A stretch of DNA of 54,493 nucleotides from Solicoccozyma terricola. Lineage: Eukaryota; Basidiomycota; Tremellomycetes; Filobasidiales; Piskurozymaceae. The notes under the pieces were generated by a model that was not told where the DNA came from, made no database searches, and worked only from the letters and a program-made list of their open reading frames with translations. Positions 11,762 to 21,235 of the stretch are shown one piece after another. A program made the position numbers and the translations under genes. Location of the stretch: assembly GCA_001600875.1 (NCBI GenBank), contig BCLD01000011.1:913088-967580 (forward strand), read 5' to 3'. The number at the start of each line of letters is the position of its first letter. Positions within the stretch are counted from its first letter, which is position 1.

Positions 11762-14385
11762 GATAGACCGGAGTGGAAGATGTAGGCGACTGATACTCTG
11801 GCTGAATCAATCAGCATGAAAGCGAGAAATGCTGTGGGAGGACGTTGCGAACACTACCGCTCATTCGATGATGTTGGGCACGGCGGGCACGTCTTCTCTC
11901 GCTAGAACACGTGAGAACGGGGAAACACGTCTCTGCCATTTCTCAACATCGTTCTACAGGCTCGTCGAGGTGGAGTTGTGTGCAGCAGGTGCAGAGTGGG
12001 CGCAGTCGTATCTGCTGCCCTCGCGCCCCTCTGTCCACGTACAAGCTGTATGGAACGGTTCTGCTATTCGAACAGCACTACCTACCCATCTCGTCGTTTA
12101 AGGGGGGCCCCGCACGCTGCATGTTATGTGCATCGATCGTAGCTGTCCCTGTACCGTGGTCAACCAAGGAATATACGAGGAACAAACAAACGATAGCATG
12201 CTGCGCGACAAAGAGCCTGGTAGGCACGGTTGCGGATGGAACGAGAGGTGGTGACGACCACCATCCTGTGTCGGCGTATAAGCGCATGCTAGCCTGCCAT
12301 GGCACATATTGACGCAACACATCATGGCAGCTGACCCCAGCCATCCACAGGAAATGCATCACTGACATGGTAGATCTGGCCGCACACTCGGGTCGTTGGC
12401 CTCGGGGTGGAGAAGGGGACTGAGGAGAATGACACCGATGCCCAACATAACCTCGAACCTTCCGGCGCCGTGCCGAGATCAATGCTCAGCACGACGATCA
12501 ATCTCACAGTCCAACGATGGATTGCATTCAGCGACTCGCGGGCGAACACTGTCAGCCTTGGATAGCACGTTGTTCTTGCAGGATAAATCGATGACTAGCG
12601 GAATGGTCGCGTAGACTAGGATGGAGGAGTGTTGAGCTTGTCCAACCGATGTCGTTTCACGTACCCAGCAGCAGGAGAAGCAGGTTTAGGACAAGGCCCA
12701 CCGTCCTCCGTCCGCCCAGTTCGTTGGATGAGTATGGCACTTGGGATGCAAGCACCCCGAACGGGACGTGGCTCAATAGCCCAATCTTGATGCAGTCCGC
12801 GAGCGTGAGGAGCGCTTGCCACCAGATCCGAACAGCCGTTCGTCGAGAGCGCTTCTCCATGCGTGCATCGATGGGTTTGCCGGTTACCGAGTACCGTCCT
12901 CACTTCTGTTTTGGTCCGCGGAAGCGATGGATGATCTGCTGCTTGACTTGGGGAGTGTCCTTATTGCATATCGTACCTGCCGGCGTTCGAACAGTTGCTG
13001 ATGTTGCTCCGCCGGCGGAAGTCCTTGCAGATTCGCCGTGGCACCCGAGAAGGGTTGTCATTGAAGCTCGCCCTCTTACGTGCAGCATTGACGATGCCCC
13101 GTAGCGGTAGGAGAGGTACGAAGACCGAACAGGATCTGGCGGAATTGAGGTAAGGACACGCCGCCGGATGCTGTTCAAGATGAAATCAACAGCGTGTAGA
13201 AGCAACAGGTAGGTGCCGACGGAGGTGACATCCAGCAACGGCTGACAGAGAATGGAACCATCACAGTTGAGGCATTAATTGAACGGTGACCACCAGCAGC
13301 ATTCTAGACGTGTTCTGCAACAGTTGGCCCAGGTGTCGAGCCGACAGCTTTAAGAGAGGGAGGGCCGCAGTCGGAAATCTTTCTTCCTGGGGGCTTTGAA
13401 GCGGAGCCGATCCCTCGGCCAAGTGTTGAACGGACGACGGCCCAGGAGAGTCAACGGGTGGCAGCGCGCGGGATTCGGAGTGACCCACACAGAGGAGGAA
13501 AGCAGATCAACGAGCGCCAACTCCGTAGTATACTGCAACCATATCGCTTCCGGACGGTGCATGGAGCCATTATTTTCAAGTGTGCTCGAGTAGGGTCATG
13601 CCAGCCCCCGTCTGGATGGTTTGAACCGCAGTCGAGGCCCTGGTCGTCGAGCGAGGCTCAGTCACGTAGCAACCTCTTGGAAGCAGCCATGTCCGCTTTC
13701 GAGGCGACATAAGTGGTCACTAGTGAGAATTACGAACAAAGCGTCTTGGGAGCGATCGAGCGGGGTAGTTGACTTGGGGTGTTTCAAGCTATCATCCATT
13801 TAGCGTCTCTTTGTCGACCAAAGAGATGACATTTCCATTTTTGTAATTTTGCATACCTTGTGTGGTTTCAAGACTCACAAAGTAAGGGGCAGCGGCCGGA
13901 CAGAGGGATAAAGGCGATGACCCCCAGCAGAGATTTTACTAGCTCGGCTGTTGACACCCGGAGTAGCTTCTTGGAGGGATATGACAAGGCAGGTTCGACC
14001 ATGGAGTTGCAATTGCTGGTCGTGTCATTGCGTCGCCGTACTCAGGTCTCTTGCTTCGTTGATACCAGCAATCGTCCCTCCTTATTTCCGGGCCGGCGTG
14101 ACTACCCCTACCACTCCGTCAGGCGAGAGTTGGTGAATAATGGCTTGTGTTAGCATTTTATTGTGATATCGGGTAAATAACATAGAAGAAACACGGTAAA
14201 TACACCTAGCGACAATATATAGACACAATGTGGATGACATCCTAAAGACCAATAGATTGCTCAATAGATTGCTCAGCGACCGAGCGAAATTATTCAGTGA
14301 AGTAACACCACCGCCTACATATTCCCTTTCTGTTTCAAAGCCTTCAATGATGTCCCCCTTCCATTGCATTCGCCTACTCACTCGC
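11762..14385. other. 2.6-kb stretch without an intact gene; possible decayed membrane-protein gene
   Basis: No reading frame here joins into a convincing protein. On the minus strand there are separated hydrophobic pieces that look like membrane helices: ALLTLADCIKIGLLSHVPFG (near 12790-12850), a Leu-rich LNLLLLLLGT (near 12660-12690), VGTYLLLLHAVDFIL (near 13190-13230) and LTVQ/LLVVTVQ-type sequence near 13280-13310, in different frames and interrupted by stops. The order suggests remains of a polytopic transporter, but no diagnostic motif survives. The right end (14100-14385) is the downstream region of the DUF6987 gene. Confidence 0.4.
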
Positions 14386-15610
14386 TTAAGCCCTTGCACC
14401 CAATATGCCTCGTTCACCCAAAAGTCCCCCACCCAACAATCCCCCACCCAACTGCCCTTGTTCACCCAACAGGCCCCCTCCCAGGAGGCCTTCTTCACCC
14501 AACAGCCCACCGACAAGCCCGCCAACGAGCGGCAGTGTTGTCACCTTGCCGGCACCCTTCTTCTGGTTGCCAATACCCAGTGCCCCAGTGATATCACCAA
14601 GACCGAGGCCACCCAGTAGCTTGTCGATCCCTGTTCCGCCCAAGAGCCCATTCACCAAACCTCCCAGGCCGAGGCCCCTCAGCAAATTACCGACAAGATT
14701 AAGCACACCAGTCACCAGCAGCCCCACCGCGGTGATAATCTGGAACAGCGGCTCCGTCAGCAATGACCAGAGTGGGTTCAGCTTCTTCTTTGCATGAGGC
14801 ATGTCTGAGACATGGTGCTTGGCATTGTCAATGGTTGTCACTACTGAGGAGGTGAGCTCCTTGAGAAGTTCGGCAAGGTGTTGTTCTTTTGGTGTGGCCT
14901 CACGTGCAGCCACTCGACCCTTGGCCTCAGAGGCAATGCGACCATCTGGGTCAAGACCGCTCAGAGCTCCTTTGCAGCCTCGCAGGATACGTGAGCCTTC
15001 CTCGATCAGCGGCTTCACATTCTTAACTAGATCTTCCTCGTCCAGCTCATCACGAGGAGTGCGGTCAGCCTTTTCCACCCGCTAGTAGGAGGGACAAGCT
15101 CAGATGAATGCGTTGGGCGTCTCATGTCTAAAACCGGAAGGGTGAAATACATACCTGCGTGATCTGCTTCAAGACCGGCTGCAACTCCTCAAGCGTCTGC
15201 TGGCAGATGTTTGCCATGCGGTCCATCAGCTCCGCTTCGTCCCGCGGTACTGTCGCCCGAGGTGATGGCCCAGTTGCGCTGTCAAGCCCTTGGTAACCCT
15301 CTGTCGTCTTCATCTTCTTCTGGGATGCCAGGTGTCCGGCTTGGCCGGGCTGGGAAACCAACTTTGTGGAAGTGGCAAGCTTGTTGGGAGCGTCGATCTT
15401 GTGACCACCAGCTGCTGGGGATGCCGCCACGCCTTTGGAATGGAGAAGAGTTGATGGGGTGGTTGAGGTGGCTGCAGTACGACTGACCGCCTGACCAGGC
15501 TTCTTACTCGGTCTCGTGGTGGCTGCGCCGGGAGCAGCTCGTTCGATCTTGGGGTGACCAGCTACTGCTTTGGGCGTGCGTGAAGCTGTTGTATTCGTTG
15601 TGGGGGGCAT
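14386..15610 (-). CDS. DUF6987-type LEA-like protein, short paralogue (383 aa, two exons)
   Basis: Exons complement 15155-15610 and 14386-15081 give 383 aa. The first ~120 residues are Thr/Lys/Pro/Ala-rich and disordered. The C-terminal module starts DEAELMDRMANICQQTLEEL, then ADRTPRDELDEEDLVK, LIEEGSRIL, GLDPDGRI, REATPKE, LAELLKELTSSV and KKKLNPLWSLLTEPLFQI, followed by a long uncharged Gly/Leu segment (LVTGVLNLVGNLLRGLGLGG). The same module ends the protein at 25199-28952, with the intron at the same place, so the two are paralogues. I recall this block as DUF6987 of fungal 'LEA domain' proteins; its function is unknown. This copy lacks the DUF3659-like modules. The tail carries GLLGG/GEQG/GERG repeats and stops at ILGARA. 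Start ATG 15610 is the first ATG of the frame. Confidence 0.82.
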
Positions 15611-16955
15611 TTTGCGGACGTGCGATATGAAGATGGCCTCGAGAGTTGAGGAAGACAAAGCGATGCATTGCCGCGAGGATTCAACAACGATTAATCAAGA
15701 GGCTGGGTGGCGGACGTCCAATGACGTCGTGGTGGGTGGTCATGGGGCAGCAACCAGGGAGACAAACCCGATCGGAAGCACTGGCTCTTCCAGAACTGGC
15801 CAGGAGCCAGTCCAGTTCGCTAATGAGCTGGAAATTAATTGTACTTGTAGTTAAGAACCACCATATACAATACTTTCCCTCGTCTACACCCTTTATCGAA
15901 CAACACACTGGAGCGTCGACAGGCGTTTCGTTTGACTGGACGTCTCAGAGGTGCCGGTGGAGCACACACGACTATTGTGCGCGAACCCCAGCTTTTTGGA
16001 CCAATCAGAGTACCTTTGAAAATGACCTCTGTATGCTTCGATCTTCCCTCGATACATCCTACCTCTTTGCATTCAATATCCCTCTTAATTGACATTTGTT
16101 CTTTTAGGGTCCTGGTTCGGACACGACATCAAAGATTTTCCTTTGACATGTCATAATTTCTGCTTTTTGACTTTTTTCCCCTTATCAGAGCAGCTGAAGT
16201 CTTCCGCTAGTGAGCATTCTTTTGCTCGAAGCGAGCATTCATCCAAGCTACCATCACCCCACCGCGGGTTCGTGGCCCCAGCCAAGGCCGTCAACTTGCT
16301 CAGCCATGCTCCTGCCAACTTGAACTGTCGCCGAATTAAAATGTGCATTCGAACAAATATCATATGATCACCTTGCCGTCTTCAGAGATGCCTCTGCTAC
16401 CTACCAATCATCAATCGGACTGGCAGAGCGATCCTCACCGTGCTGCCGACCATCATCCCCGCTCATTCCTTGTCTCGGACAAACATCACCTCGAGGGGTC
16501 CGAGTGCACATCTGCGGGATCAAAATGAGTTCAGGCACCGTTTTTTACTTTTCAAATGAACTGAACGCAGAGGACAGGGGACGCAAAGGACAAACACCGT
16601 TTGCGACATTAAAAGTACTCTCGCAACGTGGAAACAAAGATCTTTTGCCACCTGGGTGGAGACAAGCTCCCCGGAGTATGATATCGAAACTGAAATTACA
16701 GAGGTCTTAGACGCAATGACTTATACGAGTACTTGATCTACAATTGGTAGCGGCTTTCGGTATGTATCTCTGAGGCAACCAAATGAATGCTGCTTTACAA
16801 AAGTTCCCTTTTGCCAGCTGTATGATTGATACATTTTGCGTGTACAATTAACAACTGTAGAATTATTGTCTGGAAAGTCCAGACGCCGCTATCAGCTTGT
16901 GGCACATGGCGTTCATGGAATGTGAACGAAAAAGATGTAAATACGACGTGTCTAC
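15611..16955. promoter_or_regulatory. Upstream region of the short DUF6987 gene; no gene seen
   Basis: About 1.3 kb with only short shadow frames. A CRE-like TGACGTCG is at about 15722-15729, 112 bp above the ATG at 15610. An inverted repeat TGCTCG-aag-CGAGCA lies near 16212-16226. Base composition becomes AT-richer towards 16700-16950, the downstream side of the next minus-strand gene. Confidence 0.45.
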
Positions 16956-17598
16956 TCACAGCAAGCTGAGTGTGAGGTCGCCATGGAGTTTGGCTTTGAG
17001 CGTGATCTCAACTTCCTGTAATCACAATGGCAAAAACGTCAGCTCGTGAATCATCACACACAATGGACCTTGCTGCACTTACCAGGTTGAGATCGAGGCG
17101 CAATCGAAGCTGTTCCTTCTTATCAGAATCGTTACTACCACCGACTAATGCTCCAGTTACCCCACTAACAGTATCTTCAACGCGCCCCACGGTGTCTTGA
17201 GCCTTGTTGACAACTTGTCCCGCTGTGCCCTGCACGAGCTCCTTGCCGGCATTGGCCGCTTGCCCGACGAGCTGTACGGGTGCATTCAACACATCGTCGA
17301 GGGGTCCGCCATCTTCATATTCATCTGGCTCTTGATATTGTGGTTTGGGTGTACGCTTCTTCCTACTATTTAATGTCTTTTGCAATGAGGCTTGCTTCTT
17401 TCGCAGCGGTTTGGGCGAAGCGGGCGGCGTGGGTAGGCTTTGTTCATCGGACTCTTGACCGCCATACAGGTCCAGTGACTGATCTTCACTATGTTCTTCC
17501 ACTTCTTCAACCTCTCGAGGACGGGTGGAAGGTGCCTGCTTCTTGGTGATTTTCTTGGTGCCCTGAGGTCTGCTTTTCTTTTGACCGACTTCAGACAT
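16956..17598 (-). CDS. LEA-like basic/acidic protein with the 60-nt terminal-exon module (paralogue 1, 191 aa)
   Basis: Exons complement 17083-17598 and 16956-17015 give 191 aa. The start MSEVGQKKSRPQGTKK matches the paralogue at 21236 (MSQVGQRESKPQGIKE), which fixes it over an upstream in-frame ATG. The N-terminal half is highly charged and disordered. Residues about 115-165 (LVGQAANAGKELVQGTAG, VVNKAQDTVGRVEDTVSG) form an amphipathic, Ala/Val/Gly-rich repeat typical of group 3 LEA-like helices. The last exon is exactly 60 nt and, with the exon-1 end LRLDLNL, codes EVEITLKAKLHGDLTLSLL. It is head-to-head with the acidic gene at 18347 across an inverted-repeat promoter. Molecular function is unknown; a stress-protective role is inferred from composition only. 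Confidence 0.8.
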
Positions 17599-17771
17599 TT
17601 TCGATAGAGAGTGAGTGCTGAAATATGTGTTGTGCAGAGGTTTTAGAAATTTGAACTCCCTGGTAAATGCGGAATCTTTGACCTGTGATGGGAAGCCCAA
17701 CTCAAGGGGCAGCAGTCGAAGCGGCGACTTTTTGGACGGCTTCCATTATTAGAGCTGCAAACCTCACTGTT

Positions 17772-17779
17772 GACGTCAC
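17772..17779. promoter_or_regulatory. CRE/ATF-like palindrome TGACGTCA (left arm)
   Basis: A perfect 8-bp palindrome recognised by CREB/ATF-type bZIP factors (Atf1 family in fungi). It lies 174 bp above the ATG at 17598. No other flanking motif decides which bZIP would bind. Confidence 0.65.
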
Positions 17780-17853
17780 CGCTGACGCGCGCAATATCAG
17801 TCTGATGTACATTGGGTTCACGCTCAGGGTGGAGCTCCGGGATAAAAAAAAAA

Positions 17854-17877
17854 GTGGAGCCCCTCCCGGGGCTCCAC
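17854..17877. repeat. 24-base hairpin-forming inverted repeat
   Basis: Arms GTGGAGCCCC and GGGGCTCCAC are perfect complements around a 4-base spacer. It follows a run of ten A and sits between the left inverted copy and the tandem array of the bidirectional promoter. Confidence 0.85.
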
Positions 17878-17922
17878 GCATCACGCAGAGCTTCTCAACA
17901 GCTCTACTCGGCTCAGCAGCGT

Positions 17923-18165
17923 AGTAGCAGCTCCACCCGGAGCGTGAACCCAATGTAAGGAGTAGCAGTGGAGTAGCAGCTCCACCCGGAGCGTGAACCC
18001 AATGTATATCCGGAATAGCAGGCGAGTAGCAGCTCCACCTGGAGAGTGAACCCAATGTAAAGGAGTAGCCGTGGAGTAGCAGCTCCACCCGGAGCATGAA
18101 CCCAATTTACATCCGGAATAGCAGCGGAGTACCGGCTCCATCCGGAGCGTGAACCCAATGTACAT
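17923..18165 (+). repeat. Five-copy tandem array (about 49-53 bp units) inside the bidirectional promoter
   Basis: Units begin at 17923, 17972, 18025, 18075 and 18128 (spacing 49, 53, 50, 53). The shared core reads agtagcagctccacccgga followed by gcgtgaacccaatgta, with few changes; the fifth is the most diverged. Linkers alternate between an aaggagtagc type and a tatccggaatagc type, so the array is really a dimer of about 102-103 bp repeated. A sixth copy of the core lies inverted at about 17810-17840. Each unit contains the dyad CTCC-acc(c/t)-GGAG, a possible protein-binding palindrome. Confidence 0.85.
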
Positions 18166-18192
18166 CAGACTGACATGTGCGTCTCTCAGACG

Positions 18193-18200
18193 TGACGTCA
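18193..18200. promoter_or_regulatory. CRE/ATF-like palindrome TGACGTCA (right arm)
   Basis: The mirror partner of the site at 17772, 147 bp before the ATG at 18347. Confidence 0.65.
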
Positions 18201-18346
18201 ACAGTGAGGATTGAAGTCTAATAATGGAAAGCCGTCCTGTGATAATAGTCCGCAGCGTCTTCTTCCTGAACTTCAAACATTTCCGAGTACTATCAAATCT
18301 TGTCTCTAGCAGGACCCATTTTTCATCGAAGAAATCACCATTTACC

Positions 18347-19384
18347 ATGGCCTCTCCTCCACCCAAGAAGCCCCTTAACAAGCCACCTCAGAGCGCATCG
18401 AATGTGAGCTTAGCTGACTAGAGACTTGTCATAATTTATATGCCGAGCTTCTCATGGCGCTTTGTCAGGCCGCTACTGCCAATAAGAAGACCTTCGGATC
18501 CGCTGAGAAGCAGAGCCCAAAGCCTATTCAGCAAGCCAAGCCTACGAAGCCGAGAATGTTCAAACAACCTGAGCCTGTCAAGCCGTCTGAGGATGAGGAA
18601 CTAGAGAGCGACGAGGACGAGGGCGAAACCGAAGGTGGCGAAGAGGACGGCGATGACAGCGATAATGATGACGAACAAGCAGAAGAAGGCGTAGAGAATG
18701 ACAACGAGGAAGATGACCAGGACGAGAACGACCAAGAAGACGAGGACAATCAACAAGACGATGGCGAGCAAGAAGACAAAGATGAAGACGACGATGATGA
18801 TGATGATGATGACGACGACGACGAGGAAGTAGAAGACAAGCGCGAGCCGCCATCCAAGGAGGTTAAGGGACTCGGAGACCAGCAAAGGATGGCGAAAGGT
18901 GCACAGCAGCCTGTCAAGGAGGTGAAGGAGAAAATAGGAAAGGCTAACAATGTGAGCAGCTCAAGCACACGAGCGTCGTGGTCCACGTCTCCTAATTCTG
19001 TGTCGTCTACTCCAGGATGCTGCTAAGCAGGGCCAGCAGACTGCTGACATAGTTGCGAAGCAGGCACGGCAAGAGTCTCTCGGAGATCTCGCTGGTGTCT
19101 CCAGCGACGGCATGACTGCGGCACCAGACCAACCCAGTCAGACGGGTGATAAAGCTCACGAGGCTAAGAAAGACGCCAAGAATGCAGCAAGCGGCACTAC
19201 TGAACAGGCCGAAAAGACTTCGAAAACTTCTGAAGGCAAAAAAGAGGGTCAAGACGGTGACCCCTTCTCTGGCCTCGAGATGACGACGCATTTCCCTAAA
19301 TCTACTAGCGCAAACGATGTTTGGGTGAACGTGACTTCGACAGCCGAGCGCACGTCTGTTACTATACGTATTCCGGGAAGGTAG
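18347..19384 (+). CDS. Extremely acidic LEA-like protein, 302 aa, three exons
   Basis: Exons 18347-18403, 18469-18951 and 19016-19384 give 303 codons. A short basic, Pro/Lys-rich head (MASPPPKKPLNKPPQSASN) is followed at about residues 50-150 by a nearly pure Asp/Glu region including a run of 13 Asp. The part after residue 165 (AAKQGQQTADIVAKQARQE, HEAKKDAKNAASGTTEQAEK) has the Ala/Lys/Gln pattern of LEA group 3 helices. The C-terminus VWVNVTSTAERTSVTIRIPG looks like two short beta strands, as at the ends of the 16956 and 21236 proteins. There is no signal peptide. Function is unknown; possible roles as a hydration or charge-shielding chaperone are inferred from composition. Confidence 0.78.
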
Positions 19385-19587
19385 TCATATCCATAACTCA
19401 AGCCGAATACACGTACCGATATCTTTTTAACTTGTACCCTCTTTGCAATGAACATACGAAATTTTAATAACTATGATTGAAGAGAGAAGGTGCCCACTGC
19501 CTCCAGAAAAACGATTGGAAGAGACATCGCCTCGAGTCAAACATTAATGAGTAATTACCATTGACGGTAATGGAAATGTTGGTGAGA

Positions 19588-20060
19588 GGAGTCATGGACA
19601 ATGGAGGAAACCGGCTGGTTCGAGTCATCCCACCCCATTTTGAACAAGTTGCACATGAACATGTGATGATGGATACAGGGCCACTTTGTGGGTATACCCA
19701 CCGATTGCCCTCAATGTGATGAGCGTCTGGGATGGACTGGTGTTCTACAGTGTTCTGCAAGACGGCGATCTTCCTGTACGACACCCGCAGCATGCTCGGC
19801 CGGTAGTCTTCCCTCCCAAGAACCCGAGAGGTCCAGAATACCACCCTTAGGCCACATGCCCTCGAATAGTATTGATCCCAACGGGACATCAAATGTCTGG
19901 AAGTATTGCCGATGCCTGTAGCTGGTCGGCCCTGGTTTCAGAACCTGCGTTCCAACCGTTTGCCCGTTGATCTCGATGTTGTACAGACCGAGTGCGGTGG
20001 CGTATAGCCTAGGAGACTCCTTCACGCTGTCGATTTGGAACCTTAGAGCTTCTTGAGGCT
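19588..20060. pseudogene. Broken, internally inverted relic of a GH78 alpha-L-rhamnosidase
   Basis: Two pieces of one gene meet head to head near 19803. On the minus strand (about 20060 to 19803) a frame reads FQIDSVKESPRLYATALGLY, NIEINGQTVGTQVLKPG and YRHRQYFQTFDV, then shifted fragments of the GHV-EGWYSGRLGFLGG block. On the plus strand (about 19588-19803) it reads TGWFESSHPILNKLH, VGIPTDCPQCDERLGWTG and, after a frameshift, FLYDTRSMLG. Both match the intact rhamnosidase at 39101-41920. Stops, deletions and the opposite orientations exclude function. The region coding the middle and C-terminus of the enzyme is missing. Confidence 0.85.
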
Positions 20061-20276
20061 GCCTTCGATGATTCTACCGACCGTGGTGCCATCCTTTGCA
20101 ACCAACAACTGTTTACAATGAATAACAATTTTTGTCCGTCACTATCTTCCTCCTGGTTTGTCTTCGTCATCAGGCCCTGTATTGAAGACCCCAGTAAAGT
20201 AAGCTACGCTATCGAATGTGATTGGAGAGGGTCTATTATGAAGATAGCTTACTTTGCTGAGAATTTTCTTCCTCTT

Positions 20277-20891
20277 CTATGGTTCATCGATCACACTTCG
20301 TTCTATTGACACAGGTATAGCTGGTCTACCTGTTGGCAGTGTGCTGCTATCATCGTTCTTATCCCAATAGAGCGACCAGACGCCAGCTTTGCTCTTGACG
20401 GCGACGAACAGTTCCTCCTCTTCTAGAAGTATACTCTCACTATCTTCCGTCATGTCCCACGAACCATGTATGTGTACAGTGCTCGTCGATTTGTTACCGT
20501 ACTTGATCTCTGATGTGTCCTTGTCAATGTACAAGAAGCCAACTTCGGGGGGTTGGCCCAGTCCAACACAAACGAAGCCTCTCGGCTTTGGATCCTCCTC
20601 CTCCGTTGGAAAAGTGTTGAAGAAGCCTTTGAAATGCATTCCTTCTGCCTGCTCTTGCTGCTGTTCATCATTGATTCCAATGACGATCTTGCCTTTGGAC
20701 AGAAGCAAAGGCTTGCCGTGGAGCTTTTTCCCTCGTGCGGTCTTGAGGTCACAATGAACTGATAGCTGGCATTCCTTTGCCATTTCTGCTTCCCGTTCCT
20801 CGTCTACCGGGTTATCGCCTGCTTTAGCAACGCCAGTCGTGACGCCAACTGCCGTGGGGAGTCCCGCCATGAGCAGGAGACCGAGGACCAT
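20277..20891 (-). CDS. Unrecognised 204-aa protein with N-terminal hydrophobic segment (signal or anchor)
   Basis: A single open frame of 204 codons. It begins MVLGLLLMAGLPTAVGVTTG, a signal peptide or signal anchor without nearby positive charges. The rest is a soluble, beta-rich-looking domain: ECQLSVHCDLKTARGKKLHG, KIVIGINDE, MHFKGFFNTFP, GFVCVGLG, VGFLYIDKDTSEIKYGN, VHIHGSWDM, LFVAVKS and GVWSLYWDK. The alternation of short strands and turns suggests a small beta barrel or sandwich. It has two Cys after the signal region, so a disulfide is possible if secreted. I do not recognise the family. It is head-to-head with the gene at 21236, which has a CRE site in the shared promoter. Confidence 0.72.
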   Translation of the reverse strand: MVLGLLLMAGLPTAVGVTTGVAKAGDNPVDEEREAEMAKECQLSVHCDLKTARGKKLHGKPLLLSKGKIVIGINDEQQQEQAEGMHFKGFFNTFPTEEEDPKPRGFVCVGLGQPPEVGFLYIDKDTSEIKYGNKSTSTVHIHGSWDMTEDSESILLEEEELFVAVKSKAGVWSLYWDKNDDSSTLPTGRPAIPVSIERSVIDEP

Positions 20892-21084
20892 AGCGCTCTC
20901 GATGTCTTTGAAGCGAGCTTAAGGTGTGTTCACAAAAAATGTGTAGTACGAAGAAGCTGTGTAAGTGGAAAGTACTGTCCTTACCACTAGACTTCAGGGG
21001 GATGGTAATAATCTAACTCTGTACTGGACAAGGCCCTAAGTGGCGCTTTACCACCTTCCTTGCGGCCGGTGGAGCGCTTGCGCG

Positions 21085-21137
21085 TACGTCATAATCGGGG
21101 GAGCAGCTCCACCCAGACAACGCGAGAGGTGACGTCA
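21085..21137. promoter_or_regulatory. CRE-like pair and cluster-type promoter block
   Basis: TACGTCAT (about 21085-21092), then ggagcagctccaccc (about 21099-21113) and a perfect TGACGTCA (21130-21137), 99 bp before the ATG at 21236. The middle block matches the core of the tandem array in the 17.9-18.2 kb promoter, so the two promoters share both elements. Confidence 0.6.
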
Positions 21138-21235
21138 ACCTTGAAACACAGAGGTTAAAAAGAATCCGCAGTCACCAAGTGTTCCAAGTTTTCTAATACC
21201 TCCGGACAACAAACAGCACTCACTCTCTATCAAAA

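Larger units (their letters stand above)
17740..18245. promoter_or_regulatory. Bidirectional promoter built as a long inverted repeat
   Basis: The two ends of this interval are imperfect reverse complements over about 90 bp: left arm about 17740-17836, right arm about 18150-18243. Both arms share, in mirror order, a ccattattaga block, CCTCACTGTTGACGTCAC, a CAGTCTGATGTACATTGGG block and TTCACGCTC. Each arm contains one perfect CRE/ATF palindrome. The interval lies between the ATGs of the divergent genes at 17598 (-) and 18347 (+), so each gene sees the same arm in the same orientation and at a similar distance. A miniature transposon is an alternative reading, but I see no clear target-site duplication. 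Confidence 0.75.

Noticed and set aside
17740..18245. CRISPR array
   Set aside because: The repeat units differ in length and sequence, the spacers are not unique, there are no cas genes, and the organism is a fungus.
17740..18245. Calling the inverted repeat a MITE outright
   Set aside because: No target-site duplication is visible, and the arms sit exactly between two divergent genes; kept as an alternative only.
18528..18986. Ser-, His- and Leu/Val-rich minus-strand frames opposite the acidic gene
   Set aside because: They are the complements of the Asp/Glu-rich codons and have no independent support.
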